In this document: positions 45,741 through 54,400 of the stretch, in pieces
Numbering within the stretch: position 1 is the first letter of the stretch
How the letters are laid out: every line of letters starts with the position of its first letter
Source: Paraburkholderia sp. Ac-20340
GTDB lineage: Bacteria > Pseudomonadota > Gammaproteobacteria > Burkholderiales > Burkholderiaceae
Assembly: GCF_017104965.1 (NCBI RefSeq)
Contig: NZ_JAAGPR010000023.1
Location: forward strand, 62,001 to 126,000
DNA: 64,000 bases
Direction: 5' to 3'
Translations under genes and position numbers: made by a program
The notes under the pieces: model-generated
Told to the model about the DNA's origin: nothing
The model's input: only the letters and a program-made list of their open reading frames with translations
Database searches by the model: none

Positions 45741-46472
45741 ATGTCCAGTAAAGGACGACTGCATGGCATTGGTGTCGGCCCCGGCGACCCTGAACTGCTG
45801 ACGCTCAAGGCGCTGCGCCTGATCAAGGCCGCACCCGTGGTGGCGTATTTCGTCGCCAAAGGCAAGAAAGGCAACGCGTTCGGCATCATCGAAGATCATC
45901 TGGAACCGGAGCAGGAACAACTGCCGCTGGTTTATCCGGTAACGACCGAAGCGCTCGAACCGCCGCTCTCGTACGAAGCGATCATCGCCGACTTCTACGA
46001 CGGCGCGGCCGACGTGCTCGCCCGCCATCTGGACGCGGGCCGCGACGTGGCCGTGATCTGCGAAGGCGACCCGTTCTTCTACGGCTCGTACATGTATCTG
46101 CACGACCGCCTGGCCGCGCGTTACGAAGCCGAAGTCGTGCCGGGCGTGTGCTCGATGCTCGGCGGCGTGGCGGTGCTGGGCGTGCCGCTGGTCTACCGCA
46201 ACCAGAGCCTTTCGGTGCTGTCCGGCGTGCTGCCCGAAGACGAACTGCGCCGCCGTCTCGCCGATGCGGACGCGGCCGTCATCATGAAACTCGGCCGAAA
46301 CTTCGAGAAAGTGCGCCGCGTGCTGACCGAACTCGGTCTCGCCGATCGCGCGCTGTATGTTGAGCGCGCAACGATGTCGAACCAGCGCATCGTGCCGCTC
46401 GACGATGTCGATCCGATGGCTTCGCCGTATTTTTCGCTGCTCGTCGTGCCGGGGGAAAAATGGCAACCGTGA
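45741..46472 (+). CDS. cobI: precorrin-2 C20-methyltransferase
   Basis: A 243-aa tetrapyrrole methylase: LHGIGVGPGDPELLTLKALRL, ICEGDPFFYGSYMYLHDRL, VVPGVCSMLGG and AVIMKLGRNFEKVRRVL. It is the first methylation of the corrin branch after precorrin-2, giving precorrin-3A. It abuts cobH and overlaps the next gene by 13 nt, so the four genes cobG-H-I-J form one unit. Confidence 0.95.
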   Translation: MSSKGRLHGIGVGPGDPELLTLKALRLIKAAPVVAYFVAKGKKGNAFGIIEDHLEPEQEQLPLVYPVTTEALEPPLSYEAIIADFYDGAADVLARHLDAGRDVAVICEGDPFFYGSYMYLHDRLAARYEAEVVPGVCSMLGGVAVLGVPLVYRNQSLSVLSGVLPEDELRRRLADADAAVIMKLGRNFEKVRRVLTELGLADRALYVERATMSNQRIVPLDDVDPMASPYFSLLVVPGEKWQP

Positions 46473-48160
46473 ATCCCGCGCTGCAGCCGCCGGCCGTGAT
46501 CGTGCTGGGACCAGGCGCGCTGGCCACGGCGCAGCGCGTCAAGGCGCTGTATGCGGGCGCGCAGATTCACGCGCTGCAGGACCGCGCGCAAGGCGATATC
46601 GCGTTCAGCGAACTGGGCGAACATCTGCGCGAACTGTATCGGCGCGGCACGCCGCTCATCGCGCTGTGCGCGGCGGGTATCGTGATTCGCTGCGTGGCGC
46701 CGCTGCTGGCCAACAAGGGCATCGAGCCGCCCGTGCTCGCGCTCGCGGAAGACGGCAGCGCCGTGGTGCCGCTGCTCGGCGGGCTGACGGGCGTGAACGT
46801 GATGGCGCGCGAAATCGGCGCGGCGCTGGGAATTGCACCCGCGATCACGACAAGCGGCGAATTGCGCTTTGGCACCTGCCTGCTGAATCCGCCGGAAGGT
46901 TATGCGCTGGCGAGTCTCGCGCAGGGCAAGCGTTTCGTGTCGGATCTGCTGGCGGGCGAGGCCACGCGCATCGACGGCGACGCGCCCTGGCTCGACAACG
47001 TCGATCTGCCGCGCGACGCCGCGGCGCGCCACGCGATTCGCGTGAGTCCGCAGGCGTGGGACGGCAATCCTGAGCATCTGGTGATTCATCCGCGTTCGGT
47101 GGTGGCGGCGGCAGCCGATGCGCCCGAACTGCTGGCCGAATACGTGCGTGAGGCGCTGCGCGAAGCCGGTGTGGCGGAGCAGGCGCTGGCTGCGCTGGTG
47201 GCGCCGGTGGCGCGGATGGGCGAGGTGGCGTTCGAACAGGCGGCGGCGGCTTTGAATGTGCCGTTGCGATTCGTCGATGGTGACTTGCTCGATGGTTTGA
47301 AGTTGCCGCTGGCGCATCGGCGCGTGGAGGCGGCGCATGGGATTGCGCTGGGTATCGCCGATGAGCCGCTGGATGTGGCCGCGCTTGGCCGGGCGCGTGG
47401 ACGGCTGACCGTGCTGGGTCTCGGGCCTGGCCGGGCCGATCTCATGACGCCGATGGCGCGCGCCGCGCTCGACGAAGCCACCGATATCATCGGTTACGCC
47501 ACGTATGTGGAAATGGCCGGGCCGCTGCGGCCGGGGCAGGTGCGGCACCCTACCGATAATCGCGAAGAGCTGCAGCGCGCGCGGCATGCGTTCGAACTGG
47601 CCTGCGAGGGGCGGCGTGTGGCGGTGGTGTCGTCGGGTGATCCGGGGGTGTTTGCGATGGCCGCTGCGGTGCTCGAGGCGCTCGAAGGCGCTGAGGATGA
47701 GCGCTGGCGCAAGGTCGATCTGCGGATCGTGCCGGGTGTTTCGGCGGCGCTGGCGACGGCTGCGCAGGCTGGGGCGCCGCTGGGGCATGACTTCTGCATG
47801 ATCTCGCTGTCGGACAATCTCAAGCCTTGGGCGGTGATCGAGAAGCGCTTGCATCATGCTGCGGTCGCGGATCTGGTTATGGCTTTCTATAACCCGATTT
47901 CGCGGGCCAGGCCCTGGCAGCTCGATCGGGCGCTGGAGGTTGTGCGGGCTGTGCGAACGCCTGAGACGCGTGTCGTGCTCGGACGCGATGTCGGGCGGCC
48001 CGGGGAGACGCTTCGGGCTACTACGCTTGGTGCGCTTCGATCCGATGATGTCGATATGCGGACTATGGTGATTGTGGGGTCTTCGGCTACGCGGGGGTTT
48101 TTGCGTGGTGGTGATGGGGAGTGGGTTTATACGCCTCGGTGGTATGGGGTTGATGTTTGA
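46460..48160 (+). CDS. cobJ: fusion of CbiG-like module with precorrin-3B C17-methyltransferase (CobJ)
   Basis: A 566-aa protein. Residues 1-130 resemble the CbiG N domain (PLIALCAAGIVIRCVAPLL, LLGGLTGVN, TTSGE). About 230-305 resembles the CbiG C/CobE domain (ALVAPVARMGEVAFEQAA, NVPLRFVDGDLL). From 313 it is CobJ: TVLGLGPGRADLMTP, SSGDPGVFAMAAAV, VPGVSAALATAAQAGAP, DLVMAFYNP. CobJ methylates C17 and drives ring contraction. CbiG belongs to the anaerobic route, where it opens the lactone. From about 47200 on, the gene becomes G/T-rich on the plus strand, unlike its 5' half. Confidence 0.92.
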   Translation: MATVNPALQPPAVIVLGPGALATAQRVKALYAGAQIHALQDRAQGDIAFSELGEHLRELYRRGTPLIALCAAGIVIRCVAPLLANKGIEPPVLALAEDGSAVVPLLGGLTGVNVMAREIGAALGIAPAITTSGELRFGTCLLNPPEGYALASLAQGKRFVSDLLAGEATRIDGDAPWLDNVDLPRDAAARHAIRVSPQAWDGNPEHLVIHPRSVVAAAADAPELLAEYVREALREAGVAEQALAALVAPVARMGEVAFEQAAAALNVPLRFVDGDLLDGLKLPLAHRRVEAAHGIALGIADEPLDVAALGRARGRLTVLGLGPGRADLMTPMARAALDEATDIIGYATYVEMAGPLRPGQVRHPTDNREELQRARHAFELACEGRRVAVVSSGDPGVFAMAAAVLEALEGAEDERWRKVDLRIVPGVSAALATAAQAGAPLGHDFCMISLSDNLKPWAVIEKRLHHAAVADLVMAFYNPISRARPWQLDRALEVVRAVRTPETRVVLGRDVGRPGETLRATTLGALRSDDVDMRTMVIVGSSATRGFLRGGDGEWVYTPRWYGVDV

Positions 48161-48180
48161 TTGGTGGCGTTTCTTGGGGT

Positions 48181-48380
48181 GTTGGCATTTCCTTGGGGTC
48201 GTGTCGGTCTATTAGCGTTGCCCCTGTGCGGGGCGGCACCTACTTTTCTTTGCAGCGGCAAAGAAAAGTAGGCAAAAGAAAGCCGCTCACACCGCCAATG
48301 TGACGCAGTCCACAAACAGCCTTACGCGGGGAATGGTATAGGGGCATCCGGCATCTCGCGCCTTCAAAGCCAGTGACAAA
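48181..48380 (+). repeat. left arm of a large imperfect palindrome
   Basis: This arm is near-identical to the reverse complement of 48501-48701 over roughly 200 bp, with scattered mismatches. It contains the 15-bp stem CCTACTTTTCTTTGC (48239-48253), loop AGCG, and its complement to 48272. I recall this TTTTCTTTGC/GCAAAGAAAA element with the neighbouring CCCCTGTGCGGGGC from many Burkholderia intergenic regions. No transposase is linked. Confidence 0.85.
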
Positions 48381-48500
48381 GCCGTCATACATCCCGTTGC
48401 TCGCTGCGCGCGCAACGGTTGGGTTTGCCCGTGAAACCAGCAAACCTTCGGTTTGCGGTTATGCCCCTCGGGGCGCGCAGCGCCCCCGGGTGGGCGGGCG

Positions 48501-48701
48501 CCTTGTCACTAGCTTTGGTGGCGCGGGGGACCGGATGCTCCTATACCTTTCCCCCTAAACGGCTGTTTGCCAACTGCGTCACACTGGCGGTGTGAGCGGC
48601 TTTCTTTTGCCTACTTTTCTTTGCCGCTGCAAAGAAAAGTAGGTGCCGCCCCGCACAGGGGCGACGCTAATAGACCGACACGAAAACAAGGAAATGCCAA
48701 C
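48501..48701 (-). repeat. right arm of the large imperfect palindrome
   Basis: The mirrored copy of 48181-48380, inverted. Its own hairpin is CCTACTTTTCTTTGC (48610-48624), loop CGCT, then the complement to 48643. The 120-bp centre (48381-48500) holds shorter GC hairpins (for example AACCTTCGGTT-type and GCGCAGCGCC) but no gene. Short mirrored open frames inside the arms are a by-product of the repeat. Confidence 0.85.
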
Positions 48702-48806
48702 CCCCCTAATAAAACCCACAAAAAAACCCACCCCGCATATCCCCCCTAAAAATCCCCCCCATCGCGCCGTAAACACAGTGAACCCATCCTCGCAGGAACC
48801 GCGCAG

Positions 48807-49733
48807 ATGACCGAGACAGCCACCGCAGCAGCAGCCACAGAATCAGCGACCGCCCCCCTAGCGGCAGCCGACATCACCCCAGGCGAGCCCCTCCCCTGGC
48901 CCCTGATCGACGCCGACGGCACACTCCTTCTCGACAGCGGCGCAACCCTGGTAGGCGAGCTAGAACGCGACTTCCTGTTCCGCCACTTCAAGCCGCACCG
49001 CGGCGACACCGAAGCCCCCGCATCCGAACCCAAAAAGCCCGCAGCAGAAGACGCGCCCCTCACAGTCCGCGACCTGCACCTGACGATCGGCGCCCTCATG
49101 GGCCTGCGTCCGCAGCAAGGCGCCAGCGGCGCGCCCATGCATCCGTGCAAGTTGATCGGCGTCGCGCCCAACGAAGCGATCTTCGTCACGCTTCCCTATG
49201 TCGACCGACGCCCGATCGACATCACCCCCGGCGAAAACGTCGAAATCGTCGCGATCGCCAGTCATGCGGTCTACCGCTTCGTCTGCACCATCCACGCGCT
49301 GTATCAGCAGCCGCTCAGCTATCTCGTGCTCTCGAAGCCCGCCAATATCCGCATGCTGCGCGAGCGCAAGTCGATTCGCGTGCGCGCGCAATTTCCCGTG
49401 CGCTACGGTATCGGCGAGGAGTCGGAGGGGTTTCAGGGCGTTGCACTCGCGCGCGGCATCAGCGCGCTCGGGCTGTCGATTGCCGCGCCGTGGGCACTCG
49501 CCAAGGTCGGCGAACGGCTGCGCGTGGCGTTCCGGCTGCAATCGGGCGAACTCGATACCACCGTCGAAACGAGCGCCGTCGTGCGCAATGTGCATCAGGA
49601 AGAGGGCGCCGAGCCGCTGCACACGCTCGGGCTCGAACTCGACAGCCTCTCGCCCGCCGATCAAATGGCGATGAAGGTCTACGTGTTCGATCGTCAGGAC
49701 GACGTGCTGTACTGGACCGGCGGTTCGCGCTAG
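48807..49733 (+). CDS. PilZ/YcgR-like c-di-GMP receptor (flagellar brake type), partly degenerate
   Basis: A 308-aa protein, AGGAAC before the ATG. After a low-complexity Ala/Thr/Pro start, residues 85-180 resemble the YcgR N domain (DLHLTIGALMGLRPQ, ENVEIVAIASHAVYRF). A PilZ-like domain follows: RERKSIRVR at 185-193 supplies the RxxxR c-di-GMP site. The second motif, normally (D/N)xSxxG, reads ISALGLSIAA and lacks the usual Asp, so binding may be altered. YcgR-type proteins slow the flagellar motor. It lies alone between the palindrome and the cobalamin genes; its 5' end is strongly C-rich. Confidence 0.75.
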   Translation: MTETATAAAATESATAPLAAADITPGEPLPWPLIDADGTLLLDSGATLVGELERDFLFRHFKPHRGDTEAPASEPKKPAAEDAPLTVRDLHLTIGALMGLRPQQGASGAPMHPCKLIGVAPNEAIFVTLPYVDRRPIDITPGENVEIVAIASHAVYRFVCTIHALYQQPLSYLVLSKPANIRMLRERKSIRVRAQFPVRYGIGEESEGFQGVALARGISALGLSIAAPWALAKVGERLRVAFRLQSGELDTTVETSAVVRNVHQEEGAEPLHTLGLELDSLSPADQMAMKVYVFDRQDDVLYWTGGSR

Positions 49734-49742
49734 GACGCGGTT

Positions 49743-50486
49743 TCAAGCGGGCAACGCCGCCGCCTCGATGCACTCGCCCTGCCACGCCTGCGCCAGCGTC
49801 CGGCAGCGCCCCAGCCGCACATCCGCCGCTTCGCAATCCACCACGGTGATGTGATCCGCGTGGCGCGGGCGCGCCGGCCACTGCGTCGTGCGCCCGTCGC
49901 TAAAGAGCCAGAGGTGGCGTTCGCGCGCGGGGTCGCGCCGCGCCGCCGCATCGAGCAGTTGCGAGGCGCGCGCGATGCCCGCTTCGAGCGGCGTGCCGCC
50001 GCCGCCCGCAATCGGCTCCAGCCAGCGTTCGTTCCACCAGCGCGGCACCGCAGGGCCGAAACGCAATTCGGCCTGTGCGCCGCCAAAGCAGATCAAGGCC
50101 ACTTCCACGCGCTCGCTGCGCGCACGGTCGAACAGCGCGATCAGCAGCCCTTTGGCAAGCGCAAGCTGATCGTGCGCGAGCATCGACGCCGAACAATCCA
50201 GCACGAAGCAATGCAAGACGCCGTTGCCGGTCTTGCGCTGCGCGTATCGCAGATGTCGCGCCTCGAGCGCTGCACCGCGTTTGGCCGCCAGCGTGGGCGG
50301 CCAGGCAATGCGTGCGCCGTCGCTTGAGACACGCGCTCGCGCCTGTCCGGGGCCTTCTCGCCGTCGTGCGCCGCCCTGTGCCTGGGCGGCGGCCCTTGCC
50401 CGACGGGTCAGCGTTTTTTTGCGGGCAGCGGAATCACGCCCTTCACCGCTTTCGCGGCCACCGGCTCGGGCGGCATCTCGCCCCAA
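49743..50486 (-). CDS. chlD: VWA-domain subunit of a cobalto-/magnesium-chelatase (ChlD/BchD-like)
   Basis: A VWA protein of about 247 aa with MIDAS residues DCSAS (Asp97, Ser99, Ser101), the GGGGTPL loop and FSDG. The N-terminal AAA half of full ChlD is absent. The start is unsure: no ATG exists, TTG 50486 overlaps chlI by 79 nt, and a CTG sits across the chlI stop (CTGA). With chlI and cobN just upstream it is likely the third subunit of the cobaltochelatase, in the role of CobT. It ends 9 nt from the converging PilZ gene. Confidence 0.8.
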   Translation of the reverse strand: MGRDAARAGGRESGEGRDSAARKKTLTRRARAAAQAQGGARRREGPGQARARVSSDGARIAWPPTLAAKRGAALEARHLRYAQRKTGNGVLHCFVLDCSASMLAHDQLALAKGLLIALFDRARSERVEVALICFGGAQAELRFGPAVPRWWNERWLEPIAGGGGTPLEAGIARASQLLDAAARRDPARERHLWLFSDGRTTQWPARPRHADHITVVDCEAADVRLGRCRTLAQAWQGECIEAAALPA

Positions 50487-51481
50487 TCGGCGATTGTTTC
50501 GGACTGCGGCTTTTGCGTCTGCGTGCTTTGTCTATCGTCGCGCGAGTCACGCGAGTCGTGCGAGTCGCGAGATTGCGGCGGCGCTTCGTTGCGCCCTGCC
50601 TGCGGCTGATCCGGCAAGGCACGCCGACGATGCGCGAGCACCGCATCGGCAACCTGATCGACGTGTTCGGGCGTAATCCGCGCCGCGCCTTCGAACGCCG
50701 CCAGCGCACGCGCCGCGCGCAGCATCACGAGATCGGCGCGCATGCCGTCCACCGCCGCTTCTACGCACCGTTGCGCCGCGCGTTCGTGCACGGCGTCGCT
50801 CCATTCGAGCGTATCGAGCGCCACACGCGCCGCCGCGATGCGCGTCGCCAGTTCGTGCTGCGCGGCCTCGTGCGCCGCGCAAAACGCCGGCGGATTCGCA
50901 TCGAACGCAAGCCGCGCCTTGACGATGCGCTGCCGCTCCGCCGTGTCGTAGCGATTGTCGAGTTCGATCATCAGGCCGAAGCGGTCCAGCAGTTGCGGGC
51001 GCAGTTCGCCCTCTTCCGGGTTCATCGTGCCCACCAGCACGAAACGCGCTTCGTGCGTGTGCGAGACGCCGTCGCGCTCGACCGTGTTCACGCCGCTGGC
51101 GGCGGCGTCGAGCAAGGCGTCGACGAGCGCATCGGGCAGCAGGTTCACTTCATCGACATACAGCACGCCGTCGTGCGCGCGCGCGAGCAGGCCCGGCGCA
51201 AAACGCACGGCGCTTTCGCGCAGCGCGGCTTCGAGATCAAGCGTGCCGATCAGCTTTTCCTCGCTCGCGCCCAGCGGCAGCGTGACGAACGCGCCATCGG
51301 GCAGCAGCGCGGCGAGCGCGCGCGCCGCCGTCGATTTCGCGGTGCCGCGCGGGCCGCTCACCAGCACGCCGCCGATCGCCGGATCGATGGCCGCCAGCAG
51401 CAGCGCGCGCTGCAACGGCGCCTGGCCGACCAGCGCGGTGAAGGGAAAAGCCGGACGCGTCGCCGCGATAGTCATGGTCAT
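50408..51481 (-). CDS. chlI: AAA+ chelatase subunit ChlI/BchI-like (cobaltochelatase)
   Basis: A 357-aa AAA+ ATPase: Walker A GPRGTAKS (43-50), Walker B VLYVDEVNLL, the insertion TLDLEAALRES and sensor VGTMNPEEGELRPQLLDRFG. These are the magnesium-chelatase I features, not those of CobS. No photosynthesis or bacteriochlorophyll genes are near, while cobN is 13 nt upstream, so it probably drives cobalt insertion. The C-terminal tail (about 305-345) is unusual, low complexity, with Ser/Asp/Arg repeats (DSHDSRDSRDDR) from a 9-bp DNA repeat. Confidence 0.88.
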   Translation of the reverse strand: MTMTIAATRPAFPFTALVGQAPLQRALLLAAIDPAIGGVLVSGPRGTAKSTAARALAALLPDGAFVTLPLGASEEKLIGTLDLEAALRESAVRFAPGLLARAHDGVLYVDEVNLLPDALVDALLDAAASGVNTVERDGVSHTHEARFVLVGTMNPEEGELRPQLLDRFGLMIELDNRYDTAERQRIVKARLAFDANPPAFCAAHEAAQHELATRIAAARVALDTLEWSDAVHERAAQRCVEAAVDGMRADLVMLRAARALAAFEGAARITPEHVDQVADAVLAHRRRALPDQPQAGRNEAPPQSRDSHDSRDSRDDRQSTQTQKPQSETIADWGEMPPEPVAAKAVKGVIPLPAKKR

Positions 51482-51494
51482 TCCTTCGATATCC

Positions 51495-54400
51495 TTATCG
51501 ACCTTCCATACGCTCGCCCACTTCGAGCAGGCGCTGTTCGATGCGTTCGCGATGCTCGCCGGGCGCTTGCCAGAGGCCGCGCTGCATCGCTTCGATCAAC
51601 CGTTCGCAGATCGCGTGCAAGGCGTGCGGATTGTGGCGCTGCATGAAGGCGCGCGTCGCGTCATCGTGCACGTAGGCATCGGCGACCAGCGCGTATTGAT
51701 GGTCGCCCACCACGCGCGCGGTCGCGTCATAGCCAAACAGATAATCGACGGTCGCGGCCATTTCGGCCGCGCCCTTGTAGCCGTGACGCTGCACGCCTTC
51801 GATCCACTTCGGATTGACCACGCGCGAGCGGATCACGCGCGCGATCTCCTCGTGCAGCGGCCGGATGCGCGGCGCGGCGGGGTTGCTGTGATCGGCGTGA
51901 TAAAGCGTGGGCTGCGCCTGCGAGAAGTGCCGCGCCGCCGCCGCCATACCGCCCTGGAACTGGTAGTAGTCGTTCGAGTCGAGCAGGTCGTGCTCGCGAT
52001 TGTCCTGGTTCTGCAGGATCACGTCGATGGACGCGAGGCGCTTGCGGAACGCGTCGCGCGCGTCGTCGCCGCTGCTTTTCTGCGCGTAGGCATAGCCGCC
52101 CCACGCCTGATAGGCGAGCGCGAGATCGGCGTCGCTCTGCCATTGCCGATGATCGATCATCGATTGCAGACCCGCGCCATACGCGCCGGGCTTTGCGCTG
52201 AACACGCGCCAGCCGGCGCGGCGGCGCGCTTCGCCCGCTTCCATGCCTTCGGCGATCAGGGCATCGCGTTCGCGCTGGATACGCGCGCGCAGCGGATTCA
52301 GATGCTCTGGTTCGTCGAGTTCCGCCACGGCCTGCACGGCGGCGTCGAACAGATGCATGACGTTCGGGAACGCGTCGCGGAAGAAGCCCGACACGCGCAA
52401 CGTCACGTCGATACGCGGACGATCGAGCGCCTCCACCGGCATGATCTCGAAGTCGATCACGCGCTGGCTGCCCGCCGCCCACTTCGGCCGTGCGCCGATC
52501 AACGCGAGCGCCTGGGCGATATCGTCGCCGCCCGTGCGCATGGTGGCCGTGCCCCAGACCGACAAACCGATCGCACGCGGAAAATCGCCGTGCTCCTGCA
52601 AATGCCGCTCGATCAGTTGCTGCGCCGATTTCAAACCGAGCGACCACGCGGCCTGCGTGGGCACCGCGCGCGTATCGACCGAATAGAAGTTGCGGCCCGT
52701 GGGCAGCACGTCCGGCCGCCCGCGCGAAGGCGAACCGCTAGGCCCCGGCGGCACGAAACGGCCTTCGAAACCGCGGCGCAGCTGACGCAATTCTTCGTGC
52801 CCGCAGGCATCGAGGCGCGGCAGTACGTCGTCGCGCAGACGCGCGATCACGCGCGCCGCGTGCGGCAGCGTCGAAGCGATTTCATCTAGCGCGTTCGCCT
52901 CGTCACAGGCCCGCGCGAGCAGCGCGGCCGCCAGCGCTTCGAGCCGTTCGCGCGTATCGCCCGCATGACGCCACGGCGCGTCGATCGCCTGCGTCAGCAG
53001 CGCAGGACGCGCGCCCGTCCATGGCGCGGCCCAGTCGACGGTCGCGGCATCGAGCAGATGGTCGATGCCGAAATCGCGCGCCAGCGCGTCGATCAGACCC
53101 GCGTTCGCGCCCTGCCCGTCACCGCTCGCATAACGCCCGAGCGCCAGCAGCGTATCGCGACGCTGCGTGCCTTGCGGCGATTCGCCGAAGGTATGCAGCC
53201 CGTCGCGAATCTGCGCTTCCTTCAACTCGCACAGGTAGGCATCGGCGCGATTGAGCAGTTCGTCTTCGCCCTGCTCGTTCTGCGGCGCGGCCACGCTCAG
53301 TTCCTCGTGCAGCTTGTGCTCGATGATGGTCGCGAGAATGGTCTTGCGCAGCAGCTTCGCGCGGCGCGGGTCGACCATCAAGGCTTCGTAATACTCGTCG
53401 ACCTGACGTTCGAGGTCTTGCAGCGGCCCGTAGTTTTCCGCGCGCGTGAGCGGCGGCATCAGATGATCGATGATCACGGCCTGGGCACGGCGCTTGGCCT
53501 GACTGCCCTCGCCCGGATCGTTGACGATGAACGGATACAGATGCGGCAGCGGCCCGAGCGCCATGTCGGGCCAGCAGGTATCGGCCAGCGCCACGCTCTT
53601 GCCCGGCAGCCATTCGAGGTTGCCGTGCTTGCCCACGTGCGCGATCGCATCGATGCCGAAGCTCTCGCGCAGCCAGAAGTAAAACGCCAGATAGGCGTGC
53701 GGCGGTACGAGATCGGCGTCGTGATAGTTCGCGTAGCTGTCGTCGCCGCGCGAACGCGACGGCTGGATGCCGACAAACACCTGGCCGCAGCGCCAGCCCG
53801 CGATCATGAAACGCCCGCGCCGCACCGTCGGGTCCTGCTCGGGCGCGCCCCAGCGCGCGATCAGCGCGTTCTGCGCGTCTACCGGCAGTTGCGCGAAGCG
53901 CGCGCGGTAATCGTCGAGCGCAAGACTTTGCCACGCGGGCCGCAGCGCGCGCGTATCGGGATCGTTGGTCACGCCCTGCGTGAGCGTGTGCATGAGCGCT
54001 TCGCCGTCCTCGGGCAGATCGGCGACGCGATAACCTTCGTCGCGCAGCATGCGCAGAATGTTCACCACCGACGCCGGCGTATCCAGTCCCACACCATTGC
54101 CGATACGCCCTTCGCTCATCGGATAGTTGGCGAGTACCAGCGCGAGCTTTTTCTGCGCATTCGGCACCGTGCGCAGACGGCACCAGCGCCGCGCGAGTTC
54201 GGCCACGAAGGCCACGCGTTCGACATCGGGCTGATAGCGCACCACATCGACCTGCGTGTCCTTGCAGTGATACGCGAGGCCCTTGAAGCTGATCGCGCGC
54301 GTGATCACGCGGCCATCGACTTCGGGCAGCGCGATATGCATGGCGATATCGCGCGAATTGAGGCCGTGATTGTCCTTGACCCAGTCGTCGCGATTGCCGC

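Noticed and set aside
48181..48701. Insertion sequence or MITE with terminal repeats
   Set aside because: No transposase, no target duplication that I can see, and the arms fill nearly the whole element.
48127..48749. Two small open frames sharing a common protein sequence
   Set aside because: They are mirror images produced by the arms of the palindrome and start within repeat DNA; no independent coding evidence.
49743..51481. Magnesium chelatase for bacteriochlorophyll
   Set aside because: No photosynthesis genes nearby; the subunits follow cobN in a B12-controlled unit.
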